This document shows positions 23,595 to 31,102 of a DNA stretch of 64,000 nucleotides, piece by piece (within the stretch, counting starts at the first letter, position 1; the number at the start of each line of letters is the position of its first letter). This stretch comes from Mycolicibacterium monacense. GTDB lineage: Bacteria > Actinomycetota > Actinomycetes > Mycobacteriales > Mycobacteriaceae. The notes beneath the pieces were generated by a model, which did not search any database, was not told the origin of the DNA, and saw only the letters and a program-made list of their open reading frames with translations. Where the stretch lies: NCBI RefSeq assembly GCF_010731575.1, contig NZ_AP022617.1, positions 558,001 through 622,000 on the forward strand. Direction: 5' to 3'. The position numbers and the translations under genes were made by a program.

Positions 23595-25745
23595 ATGTCA
23601 TTGGCAATAACCGAAGATCACCGCGCGCTGGCCGATGTGGCCAAGTCGATGGTGGCAGGCCGCGGCGGGGTCGCGAACGCTCGCCGCATCCTGCTCGAAC
23701 CGGAGACCGGCGGCCGGTGGTGGACCGACGACGGGCTGTGGAAGGAGATCGTGTCGACCGGTTGGCTCGGTCTGCACGTCGACGAACAGTTCGGGGGCCA
23801 GGGCTACGGACTGCCCGAGCTGACCATTGTGGCCGAACAACTCGGCCGCGCTGCGATCGGCGGACCGTTCCTGCCCACGGTCGCCGCGTCGGCCGTGATC
23901 GCCGAAATCGGCACCGACGAGCAGCGTCAGCGTTGGCTGCCGCAGTTGGTGTCCGGTGATGTCGTGGCCGGCATCGGGACGAAGAGTGATGCGGCTGTGC
24001 AGGATTCGCGGGTCTCGGCCACTGCGGTGCCCGTACTCGCCGAGGCGGCAGCCGACGTGTTCCTGCTTCCGGTCGGGGACGATCTGGTGCTCGTCCAAGC
24101 CGGTGACGGGGTGAGCACGAGGACCATCGACTCGGTCGACCAACTCCTGCAGCCGGTCGCTGTGCTGCGCCTCGACTCCGCTGCGGTCACCGACGTCTTC
24201 CCCGGCGCGGGCGCCACGGCCGTCCGGATGCTGCGGCTCCTGGCCACCGCCGAGGCCGTCGGCGGGCTGGCCGCCTGCACCGAGATGGCGGCCGCGTACG
24301 CCGCCACCCGCCAACAGTTCGGCCGGCCGATCGGCTCGTTTCAGGCCGTCAAGCACCACTGCGCCAACATGCTCGTGGACACCGAGCTCGCGGTGGCGGT
24401 GACCTGGGACGCCGCACGCGCAGGCGGTGCGGAGGCCGACCTGGCGGTGACCATGGCCGCCGGCCACGCGCTCCCCGCCTACCAGCGGGTCGCCCTGCAG
24501 AACGTCCAGGTGCACGGCGGTATCGGGTATACCTGGGAACACGACGCCCACCTCTACATCAGGCGCGCCACGGTCCTGCAGGCCTTTGCCGGCGACCAGG
24601 ATGCCCTGCGGGACAGGGTCATCGAGCTGCAGTCCCGGGGAGTGCGGCGCGGTCATTCGGTGGACCTGCCGCCCGAAGCCGAGCAGTACCGGCAGGCAGC
24701 GGAGGACTTCCGCGCCGAACTCGACACGGCCGGTGCCGATGACCGCCAGAAGCTTTGGGCGCGCAGCGGTTACCTGCAACCGCATTGGCCCAAGCCCTAC
24801 GGCCGGGGTGCCGACAGTGTCGAGCAGCTGATCATCGAGGACGTCCTGCAGGGTCTGGACAAGCCGAGCCTCGGGCTGGGCGAATGGGTGGTGCCCACCC
24901 TGCTGCAGCACGGCAGCGCCGAACAGATCGAGCGGCTGATGTGGCCCAGCCTCGAGGGCGAGATTCGCTGGTGTCAGCTCTTCAGTGAGCCCGGCGCCGG
25001 CTCAGACGCCGCGGCGGTGGCCACCAAGGCCAGGCGCGTCGACGGCGGCTGGGTGGTGTCCGGTCAGAAGGTGTGGACCAGCGATGCGGTGAACTGCCAG
25101 CGCGGTCTCGCCACCGTGCGCACCGACCCGAATGTGCCCAAACACAAGGGCATCACGGCGATGGTCATCGACCTCGCCGATCCGGCGGTGCAGATCCGCC
25201 CGCTCACCGAGATCACCGGCGAGACCCTCTTCAATGAGGTGTTCTTCGACGACGTCTTCGTGCCCGATCGCGACGTGGTCGGCGCAGTGAACGCGGGCTG
25301 GACCGTGGCGATGGCGGCGTTCGGCAACGAACGGGTGTCCATCGGCGGCGGTTCGGTCACCATGACCGCCGACGCGCTGATCGATCTGCTGGCGCGCCAC
25401 CGCTCCGGCGACACCGGTCTCGCGCGCGATGTCGGTGCGCTGCTCATCGAGGCGTACACCCTGGCCGCGCTGAATCTGCGGCAGGCCGCTCGGGCGGTCT
25501 TCGATTCCGGGCCAGGCATCGAGGGCAACATCGCCAAGCTCTTCGGTGCCGAGCACGCTCAGCGCGTCGCGGAACTCGCGCTGCGAATCGCTGGTCCGGC
25601 CCTCCTGGTCGGAGAGGAACCCGCCGTCGTGCACGACTACCTGTTCAGCAGGTGTCTCACGATTGCGGGCGGTACCTCGGAAATCGTCAGAAACCTGGTC
25701 GCGGAACGCATTCTCGGCCTGCCGCGCGACCCGGCGCCCAAGTAG
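23595..25745 (+). CDS. Fused double acyl-CoA dehydrogenase (FadE34-like)
   Basis: This 716-residue protein consists of two acyl-CoA dehydrogenase units joined head to tail, about 1-350 and 370-716. The N-terminal unit has RQQFGRPIGSFQAVKH and VQVHGGIGYTWEHDAHLYIRRA; the C-terminal unit has SEPGAGSDAAAVAT, VSGQKVWTSDA and ITGETLFNEVFFDDVFVP. Fused or alpha2beta2 dehydrogenases of this kind (FadE34, FadE28-29, ChsE4-E5) oxidise steroid side-chain CoA thioesters. The glutamate of the usual EGT loop in the second unit reads AGGTSEI, so the base is more likely the Glu of TWEHD in the first unit. This argues for one active site per fusion. Confidence 0.85.
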   Translation: MSLAITEDHRALADVAKSMVAGRGGVANARRILLEPETGGRWWTDDGLWKEIVSTGWLGLHVDEQFGGQGYGLPELTIVAEQLGRAAIGGPFLPTVAASAVIAEIGTDEQRQRWLPQLVSGDVVAGIGTKSDAAVQDSRVSATAVPVLAEAAADVFLLPVGDDLVLVQAGDGVSTRTIDSVDQLLQPVAVLRLDSAAVTDVFPGAGATAVRMLRLLATAEAVGGLAACTEMAAAYAATRQQFGRPIGSFQAVKHHCANMLVDTELAVAVTWDAARAGGAEADLAVTMAAGHALPAYQRVALQNVQVHGGIGYTWEHDAHLYIRRATVLQAFAGDQDALRDRVIELQSRGVRRGHSVDLPPEAEQYRQAAEDFRAELDTAGADDRQKLWARSGYLQPHWPKPYGRGADSVEQLIIEDVLQGLDKPSLGLGEWVVPTLLQHGSAEQIERLMWPSLEGEIRWCQLFSEPGAGSDAAAVATKARRVDGGWVVSGQKVWTSDAVNCQRGLATVRTDPNVPKHKGITAMVIDLADPAVQIRPLTEITGETLFNEVFFDDVFVPDRDVVGAVNAGWTVAMAAFGNERVSIGGGSVTMTADALIDLLARHRSGDTGLARDVGALLIEAYTLAALNLRQAARAVFDSGPGIEGNIAKLFGAEHAQRVAELALRIAGPALLVGEEPAVVHDYLFSRCLTIAGGTSEIVRNLVAERILGLPRDPAPK

Positions 25746-25758
25746 ATCGGAGAACCAC

Positions 25759-26895
25759 ATGACCTGTGCCATCGTCGGCATCGGGCGCACCACCTATAGC
25801 CGCAAGTCCGGCCGCACCACTCGTGGCATGGCTGTTGCCGCGTGCCGGGACGCCATCGAGGATGCGGGGCTCAGCACGGCGGACATCGACGGAATCTGCA
25901 CGTTCATGGCCAACGACTCCGAGCAGCCGATCTTCGTCGGCTGGGCACTGGGAATCGACGAATTGGCCTGGGCGAACGCGATGTACGGCGGCGGGAACCT
26001 GGTCGCCGACCAGATCGCCACGGCCGCCGCCGTGATCGAGGCCGGGATCTGTAAAGCCGTCCTGGTGTACCGCTCGCTCAACGGCCGGTCCGGCTACCGG
26101 TTCGGCCACATAGAGGGGCCGATGCAGGTGCAGCATCACGACCAGTTCGACACCGCCTCGGGCTACATGGTGCCGCCGCAGTGGTTCGCCATGTGGGCCC
26201 GTCGGCACCAGCACGAATACGGTTCCACCTGTGAGGATCTCGGGCAGATCGCGATCACCCAACGTGCACACGCCGGTCCCAACGAGCACGCACTGCGCCG
26301 CGAACCGCTCACCATGGACGACTATTTGGCCGCCCGCTGGATCAACGAACCGTTCCGGGTGCTCGACTGCACGTCCGAGGTGGACGGCGCGGTGGCCGTG
26401 CTGATCACCGGTGAGGACATCGCGCGTAATGCCAAGAAACCGCCGGTGTGGTTGGTCGGTTCGTCGAACTCGCAGGGCGGCTCCGGCTGGACGGAGTGGG
26501 ACGATCCCACGGAGATGTATTCCCGCATAGCGGGTCCGAAGATCTGGGAGAAGACTGGCCTGAGTCCGGCCGATATGGATCTGGCCTGCATGTACGACTG
26601 CTTCACCTACACGGTGATGGCCACCATGGAGGGCTTCGGCTTCTGTGAGAAAGGCGAGGTCGGCAAGTTCTTCTCGACCGGACGCGCCACTTACGGCGGT
26701 GACGTCGTGGTCAACCCGCACGGTGGCCTGTTGTCGGAGGGTTACATCCACGGGCTGAATCACCACTATGAGGCGGTGCTGCAGCTGCGTCGGGACGCAG
26801 GCGTGCGCCAGGTCGACGATGCTCAACTGGCGCTGGTCACCGCGGGCGGCGGCCCGTTCGGCGGCGCGAACGTCTACAGCAGGGAGAAGCCATGA
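25759..26895 (+). CDS. Thiolase-fold lipid-transfer protein (Ltp), probable retro-aldolase
   Basis: This 378-residue protein has the thiolase superfamily fold: CAIVGIGRTTYSRKSGRT at the start, IATAAAVIEAGICKAVLVYRS in the middle, and MYDCFTYTVMATMEGFGFCEKGE and NPHGGLLSEGYIHGLNH near the end. This is the Ltp2 type, which works with a DUF35 partner to split a beta-hydroxyacyl-CoA by retro-aldol cleavage and shorten a steroid side chain. Tyrosines of the YDCFTY segment are candidate catalytic groups, from what is known of Ltp2. It overlaps the DUF35 gene by four bases (ATGA), strong evidence for a complex. Confidence 0.8.
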   Translation: MTCAIVGIGRTTYSRKSGRTTRGMAVAACRDAIEDAGLSTADIDGICTFMANDSEQPIFVGWALGIDELAWANAMYGGGNLVADQIATAAAVIEAGICKAVLVYRSLNGRSGYRFGHIEGPMQVQHHDQFDTASGYMVPPQWFAMWARRHQHEYGSTCEDLGQIAITQRAHAGPNEHALRREPLTMDDYLAARWINEPFRVLDCTSEVDGAVAVLITGEDIARNAKKPPVWLVGSSNSQGGSGWTEWDDPTEMYSRIAGPKIWEKTGLSPADMDLACMYDCFTYTVMATMEGFGFCEKGEVGKFFSTGRATYGGDVVVNPHGGLLSEGYIHGLNHHYEAVLQLRRDAGVRQVDDAQLALVTAGGGPFGGANVYSREKP

Positions 26896-27317
26896 CATCA
26901 ACGGCAGCGACGAACCACGCACTCCTGCCACCGGTTCCGGTGCCGGATCCCGATACGGCGCCGTACTGGGAGGGTCTCAAGGACGGCAAGCTGATGCTGT
27001 GCCGCTGCGACGACACCGGAAAGTGGATCCATCCACCGTTGGAGCGCAGCCGGTACACCGGCGGCCCTGTGCATTTCGAGGAAGTCAGCGGCGACGGCAC
27101 GATCTACAGCTACATCGTGGTTCGACAGGCGCTCGTGCCGGGGCGAATTCCGCCGTATGTCGTCGGATTGGTCGAGCTGGCGGAGCAGCCTGGCCTGCGG
27201 ATCAACGCCGTCATCGACGCCGATCCGGCAGACGTTCGAATCGGCCAGCAGGTCCAGCTGCGGATCGTCGACCTGGGGGACAGCGGCTACCGCATCCCCG
27301 AATTCGTTGTCAAGTAA
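26892..27317 (+). CDS. DUF35 partner of the Ltp-type aldolase
   Basis: This 141-residue OB-fold protein is coupled to the Ltp gene by ATGA. Its zinc ribbon is degenerate: only one Cys pair (LCRCDDTGKWIHPPLERSRY) is visible where the other two DUF35 proteins of the window have two CxxC pairs. Such loss of zinc also occurs in DUF35 proteins that only bridge a thiolase-fold dimer. The OB part includes GQQVQLRIVDLGDSGYRIPEF. Role: accessory subunit for retro-aldol cleavage, inferred from the ChsH2-Ltp2 precedent. Confidence 0.78.
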   Translation: MTSTAATNHALLPPVPVPDPDTAPYWEGLKDGKLMLCRCDDTGKWIHPPLERSRYTGGPVHFEEVSGDGTIYSYIVVRQALVPGRIPPYVVGLVELAEQPGLRINAVIDADPADVRIGQQVQLRIVDLGDSGYRIPEFVVK

Positions 27318-27333
27318 GAACCAGGAGCACCAC

Positions 27334-28155
27334 ATGGGCAGAATGGACGGGCGCGTCGCCTTCATCACCGGCGCAGGTAAGGGCCAGGGCAGGTCGCACG
27401 CCGTTCGGCTGGCCGAGGAGGGCGCCGACATCGTGGGCGTGGACATCTGCCGCCAACTCGACGGCGTGATGTACGCGATGGCAACCCCCGAGGACCTGGA
27501 CGAGACCGTCAACCTGGTGGAGAAGACCGGCAGGCGGATGATCGCCCGCCACGCCGACGTCCGGGACCGCAAGGCGCTGCAGTCCGCGTTCGACGACGGT
27601 GTCGAGGAGTTCGGCTACATCGACACGGTGGTGGCCAATGCCGGCATCGTGCTCAACCGCGTCGATGAGCCCGACCCCGAGGCGGCATGGGAGCTCGGCA
27701 TCGGCGTGCTGCTCACCGGGGTGTGGAACACCCTGCAGATCGCCAGCGCCCACATGGTGGAGTCCGACCGTGGTGGCGCGATCGTCGCTACCAGTTCGAT
27801 GGCCGGGTTGAAGGCGCTGACCGACGGAAGCGGTGGTGCGGACGCGTATGCCGCGGCGAAGATCGGCGTCACCGGGCTGGTCCGAGCATACGCTCAACGG
27901 CTGGCGGCCAAGAACATTCGCGTCATGGCGATCGCGCCGACGGGAGTCAACACCGCCATGATCGTGGAGAACCCGGCGCTCTTCGAAGTGATCGCGGCGC
28001 ATGAGCACTTGGCCAAGGCGATGACCAACGCGCTACCCGTCCAGGTCATCGAACCGGCCGACGTATCGGAGACGGTGTTGTTCCTCGTCAGCGACAGCGG
28101 CAAGTACTACACCGGCACCACGTTGATGCTCGACGCCGGTATGAACATGACCTGA
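27334..28155 (+). CDS. Mycofactocin-coupled SDR
   Basis: This 273-residue SDR carries TGAGKGQGRSHAVRLAEEGADIVGVDIC, whose motif TGAGKGQGRSHA is the hallmark of the SDR subfamily that co-occurs with mycofactocin. Other landmarks are NAGI, the catalytic Ser in TSSMAGL and Tyr-x3-Lys in YAAAK. An insertion in the cofactor region (QLDGVMYAMATPEDLDE) is also usual for the subfamily and may hold the NAD permanently. AGGAG is upstream of the ATG. It is the last gene of the operon from 22591 and ends before a strong hairpin. It probably oxidises a secondary alcohol formed by hydration or hydroxylation. Confidence 0.85.
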   Translation: MGRMDGRVAFITGAGKGQGRSHAVRLAEEGADIVGVDICRQLDGVMYAMATPEDLDETVNLVEKTGRRMIARHADVRDRKALQSAFDDGVEEFGYIDTVVANAGIVLNRVDEPDPEAAWELGIGVLLTGVWNTLQIASAHMVESDRGGAIVATSSMAGLKALTDGSGGADAYAAAKIGVTGLVRAYAQRLAAKNIRVMAIAPTGVNTAMIVENPALFEVIAAHEHLAKAMTNALPVQVIEPADVSETVLFLVSDSGKYYTGTTLMLDAGMNMT

Positions 28156-28204
28156 TCCCCGCGAGCGTGCGCGTCTGCGGGCGACACGCCACTTCAGTCA
28201 GGCG

Positions 28205-28238
28205 GTTGCGCACCCTCGTCCTCACGAGGGTGCGCAAC
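28205..28238. terminator. Perfect 15-bp hairpin between convergent genes
   Basis: Bases 28205-28219 pair with 28224-28238 without a mismatch, around the loop CCTC. The stem ends in TTGCGC and GCGCAA. There is no T-run, but the strength and the position between the convergent SDR and kinase genes make a two-way terminator likely. TTCAGTCA occurs on both sides of it. Confidence 0.75.
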
Positions 28239-28247
28239 TGCATTCAG

Positions 28248-29366
28248 TCAGCGCAACAGCGCGCCGGTGCCGAGATCCGAGTAGGCCTCGGCGAAGCGCC
28301 CCAGCACCGCCTTCACGATCTCGACGGAGTACATCTGGTCGGGCGTGATCGCCCACATGCAGAAGCCCCACGCCGGGCTCTGCCGGTAGGTGGTCCACAT
28401 CTGCTCGCGGTCGGGCAGCGAGGTGACGCCGGCGTCGAGGAGCCGACCGCGGTAGTTGTCCAGCAGTTCCCGCTCGTGTGCCCTCCGCAGCTCCGGTGTC
28501 AGTGCACCGACCAGCGCGTAGCCGACGTCGTGTGACCACGAACCTCGCCGCACCAGTTGCCAGTCGAGGACACCCATCCGGCCGTCGGGCAGCGCGTAGG
28601 TGTTGCGCGGGTGCGGGTCGCCGTGCAGCAGCGTGATGGGGTCAGCGGCGACGTACTCCTGGAGCTTCCAGAATGCCGTTTCCATCGAATCCGCGTCCTC
28701 GCCGGTGGCATCCAGCAGCGCCTGCTTGTAGGGCAGTTCGAGGAACATGCGAATGATGCTGAACCCGTTGCTGCGCAGGAACTCCGCGAAGCCGCCGGTG
28801 AGTGGATGCTGCAACCAGGCGAGATCACCGTTGTCGCGCAACCGGGGGCTGTCCCAGAACGGGGCGTGTACCCGGCTCAACGTCGCCAACAGCTCGTCGA
28901 CCTGCTCGACCGACAGCCCGGCGACGGCGTCGGGGACCTGGGCGCCCCGCAGCGTGATGTCCTCACCGACGACCAGAAACTGCGACGGACCGTCGAGGTG
29001 GTCGGCGAAGTAGGTCGTCATCGTCTCCACGTCGAGGTCGCCACGCAGGTCGCGGTAGAACGTCGTCTCGTCGTCCAGCAGCACGGTGCCGCCGCCGCCC
29101 TGGGACAGCGACTCGTCGACGGCAGCAGGCAGATCGTGCACGGTGCTCAACTGTGTCTTCACGAAAAGCTGTCGGGGCAGCGCGCTTTCGGGTTCGGCGT
29201 ACTCGACGTCGAGGTGCAGGTGCGAGGTGGTGCCCTGCCAGGTGCTGCGCACCCGGATGTCGGTGACGGTCACCCCCGGTTGGTGGCGACGCAGCAGGGA
29301 CGTCAACACCTCCGGTGTGAGGTCCTCGGGGGATTGCAGGGTCACGGGCAGGGCTCGGCTGGTCAT
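28248..29366 (-). CDS. Ecdysteroid-kinase-like / CHK-type small-molecule kinase
   Basis: This 372-residue protein has the aminoglycoside-phosphotransferase fold. The catalytic loop is LLHGDPHPRNTY (HGDxHxxN) and the metal-binding Asp is in GVLDWQLVRRG. The N-terminal part has TTSHLHLDVEYAEP and the Lys in LFVKTQLS. Its length and motifs fit the family that contains insect ecdysteroid 22-kinases and many uncharacterised actinobacterial proteins that phosphorylate hydroxyl groups of lipids or steroids. The ATG at 29366 follows AAAGGA; upstream is operator site 6, so the kinase is in the regulon with P450s and beta-oxidation enzymes. Confidence 0.78.
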   Translation of the reverse strand: MTSRALPVTLQSPEDLTPEVLTSLLRRHQPGVTVTDIRVRSTWQGTTSHLHLDVEYAEPESALPRQLFVKTQLSTVHDLPAAVDESLSQGGGGTVLLDDETTFYRDLRGDLDVETMTTYFADHLDGPSQFLVVGEDITLRGAQVPDAVAGLSVEQVDELLATLSRVHAPFWDSPRLRDNGDLAWLQHPLTGGFAEFLRSNGFSIIRMFLELPYKQALLDATGEDADSMETAFWKLQEYVAADPITLLHGDPHPRNTYALPDGRMGVLDWQLVRRGSWSHDVGYALVGALTPELRRAHERELLDNYRGRLLDAGVTSLPDREQMWTTYRQSPAWGFCMWAITPDQMYSVEIVKAVLGRFAEAYSDLGTGALLR

Positions 29367-29386
29367 CGGCATCCTTTTCCACAAAG

Positions 29387-29408
29387 CTGATATGACAGTC
29401 CACTGTCA
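29387..29408 (-). promoter_or_regulatory. Operator site 6 for the kinase gene
   Basis: On the minus strand TGACAGT-GG-ACTGTCA (29408-29393) is directly followed by TATCAG (29392-29387), a possible -10. The likely start is near 29380, 14 bases before the ATG. The -35 region is weak (TGTAAT). Confidence 0.68.
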
Positions 29409-29457
29409 CATTACAGCGACGTGAATCGGCGCGGTCGAAATCCCCGAATCCCAGGGA

Positions 29458-29925
29458 TCAGGTGGTGGCGGCCGTATCCACCGGACGAAACAGCGGCAGC
29501 CACACCCGGCTCTCCTCCTCGCCCGAGAGCGCTGTCCAGTCCTCGAAGAAGACCTCGACGGCCATACCGACCTCGATGTCGTCCTCAGACACGCCCACCA
29601 CGTTGGTGATCAGCCGCACGTCGGGCTCGTCGTCCAGCTCGACCATCGCCACGATGTAGGGCGGCTCGAATCCTGGGATCCAGGTCTGGCGGTTGACCGT
29701 GTATGCCGCCACTGTCGCCCGCCCGGATACCGGCTCGGGTGCGACATCGGTGCTGCGGCAACGCCAGCAGGCCGGGCCGGGCGGGTGAAAGAAGTGCCCG
29801 CAACTGTGGCAGCGGTTGATCAGAAGCTCACCGCGCTCGCCCCCCGTCCAGAAGGCTCGCGACTCCGCGGTCGGGCTGGGTGCCAGCCGCAGCTGGGGCC
29901 GTTGGTATCCGGTGTCGGCTGTCAT
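29458..29925 (-). CDS. DUF35 zinc-ribbon/OB-fold protein
   Basis: This 155-residue protein has a full zinc ribbon (CHSCGHFF and CWRCR, two CxxC pairs) and an OB fold (PYIVAMVELDDEPDVR, GMAVEVFFEDW). It is the third DUF35 gene in 30 kb. It follows the acyl-CoA dehydrogenase gene on the same strand by 34 bases but has no thiolase-like gene next to it, so it may pair with the Ltp protein at 25759 or with an enzyme outside the window. Confidence 0.78.
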   Translation of the reverse strand: MTADTGYQRPQLRLAPSPTAESRAFWTGGERGELLINRCHSCGHFFHPPGPACWRCRSTDVAPEPVSGRATVAAYTVNRQTWIPGFEPPYIVAMVELDDEPDVRLITNVVGVSEDDIEVGMAVEVFFEDWTALSGEEESRVWLPLFRPVDTAATT

Positions 29926-29959
29926 GGATAGACCTCCTGCAGGTGCGCGACGGTACTGC

Positions 29960-31099
29960 TCATCGGCCCAGCGACCGGCCGATGACCAGCCGCTGAATCT
30001 GGTTGGTGCCTTCGAAAATCTGGGTGATCTTGGCCTCGCGCATGTAGCGCTCGACGCGATAGTCCCGGGTGTAACCGTAGCCCCCGAAGACCTGCACGGC
30101 GTCGGTGGTCACCTTCATTGCCGCGTCGGTCGCGACGAGTTTCGCGACCGACGCGTTACGGGAGTACGGCAAGCCGGCGTCGCGGCGGCGTGCAGCGTCG
30201 AGGTAGGTGGCGCGGGCGGAGTCGACCGCAGCGGCCATGTCGGCCAACAGAAATGCCAGGCCCTGGTGGTCAATGATCTTGCGCCCGAACGTCGTACGCT
30301 GTTGTGCGTAGGAGACCGCTTCGTCGAGCGCCGCTTGCGCGAGTCCGACCGCGACGGCCGCGATGCCGAGCCGACCGGCATCCAGTGCGCTGAAGGCAAT
30401 CTGCAGACCCTGGCCCTCAGTGCCGATCCGGCGCTGCGTGGGCACTAATGCGTCGTCGTAATGGGCCGTCGTGGTCGGAACGGCGTGCAGGCCCATCTTC
30501 TCCTCGGGCTTTCCGAAGGAGAGCCCGTCGGTGTCCTTTTCCACCAGGAAGCACGAAATGCCCCCGCTTCCTTCTCCGGTGCGGGCGAACAGGCTGTAGA
30601 AGTCGGCAATGCCGCCGTGGGTGATCCAGGCCTTGGCGCCGTTGATGCGGTAACCGTCAGCGACGGCGGTGGCTTTGCAGGCCAGTGCGGCCGCGTCGGA
30701 ACCGGCCTGCGGTTCGGACAGGCTGTAGGCGCCTATCGTCTGTCCGCTGAGCATGGCCGGAAGCCAAGCCTGCTTCTGCTCGGTCGTGCCGAACGCGATC
30801 AGCGGATGACAGGACAGAACGTGAACACTCACAGCGACCGCCACGGCCGCCCAGCGGGCGGCGAGCTCCTCGAGGACCTGGAGGTACACCTCGTACGGCT
30901 GTCCGCCGCCGCCCCACTCCTCGGGGTGCGGCAGGGTCAGTAGTCCGGTCTCACCCAGCGCGGCGAACACCCCGTCGGGGTAGGTCTCCGACCTCTCGTG
31001 CTCATCGACGACCGGTTTCAGCACCTTGTCGGCGACATCGGCGGCCAGCTGAATCAGCTCGCGTGCTTCGGCGGTGGGCAGCAGGCGGTCGACGGCCAC
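29960..31099 (-). CDS. Acyl-CoA dehydrogenase
   Basis: This 379-residue enzyme has the standard three-domain fold. Features are LSEPQAGSDAAAL and INGAKAWITHGG in the middle domain, QRTTFGRKIIDHQGLAFLLADM in the C-terminal domain, and IFEGTNQIQR with the catalytic Glu in the short-chain/branched-chain position. It starts at a GTG. It should introduce a 2,3 double bond in an acyl-CoA, passing electrons to ETF. The SDR upstream ends three bases before it, so the two are in one operon with the DUF35 gene. Confidence 0.88.
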   Translation of the reverse strand: MAVDRLLPTAEARELIQLAADVADKVLKPVVDEHERSETYPDGVFAALGETGLLTLPHPEEWGGGGQPYEVYLQVLEELAARWAAVAVAVSVHVLSCHPLIAFGTTEQKQAWLPAMLSGQTIGAYSLSEPQAGSDAAALACKATAVADGYRINGAKAWITHGGIADFYSLFARTGEGSGGISCFLVEKDTDGLSFGKPEEKMGLHAVPTTTAHYDDALVPTQRRIGTEGQGLQIAFSALDAGRLGIAAVAVGLAQAALDEAVSYAQQRTTFGRKIIDHQGLAFLLADMAAAVDSARATYLDAARRRDAGLPYSRNASVAKLVATDAAMKVTTDAVQVFGGYGYTRDYRVERYMREAKITQIFEGTNQIQRLVIGRSLGR

Positions 31100-31102
31100 G
31101 CC

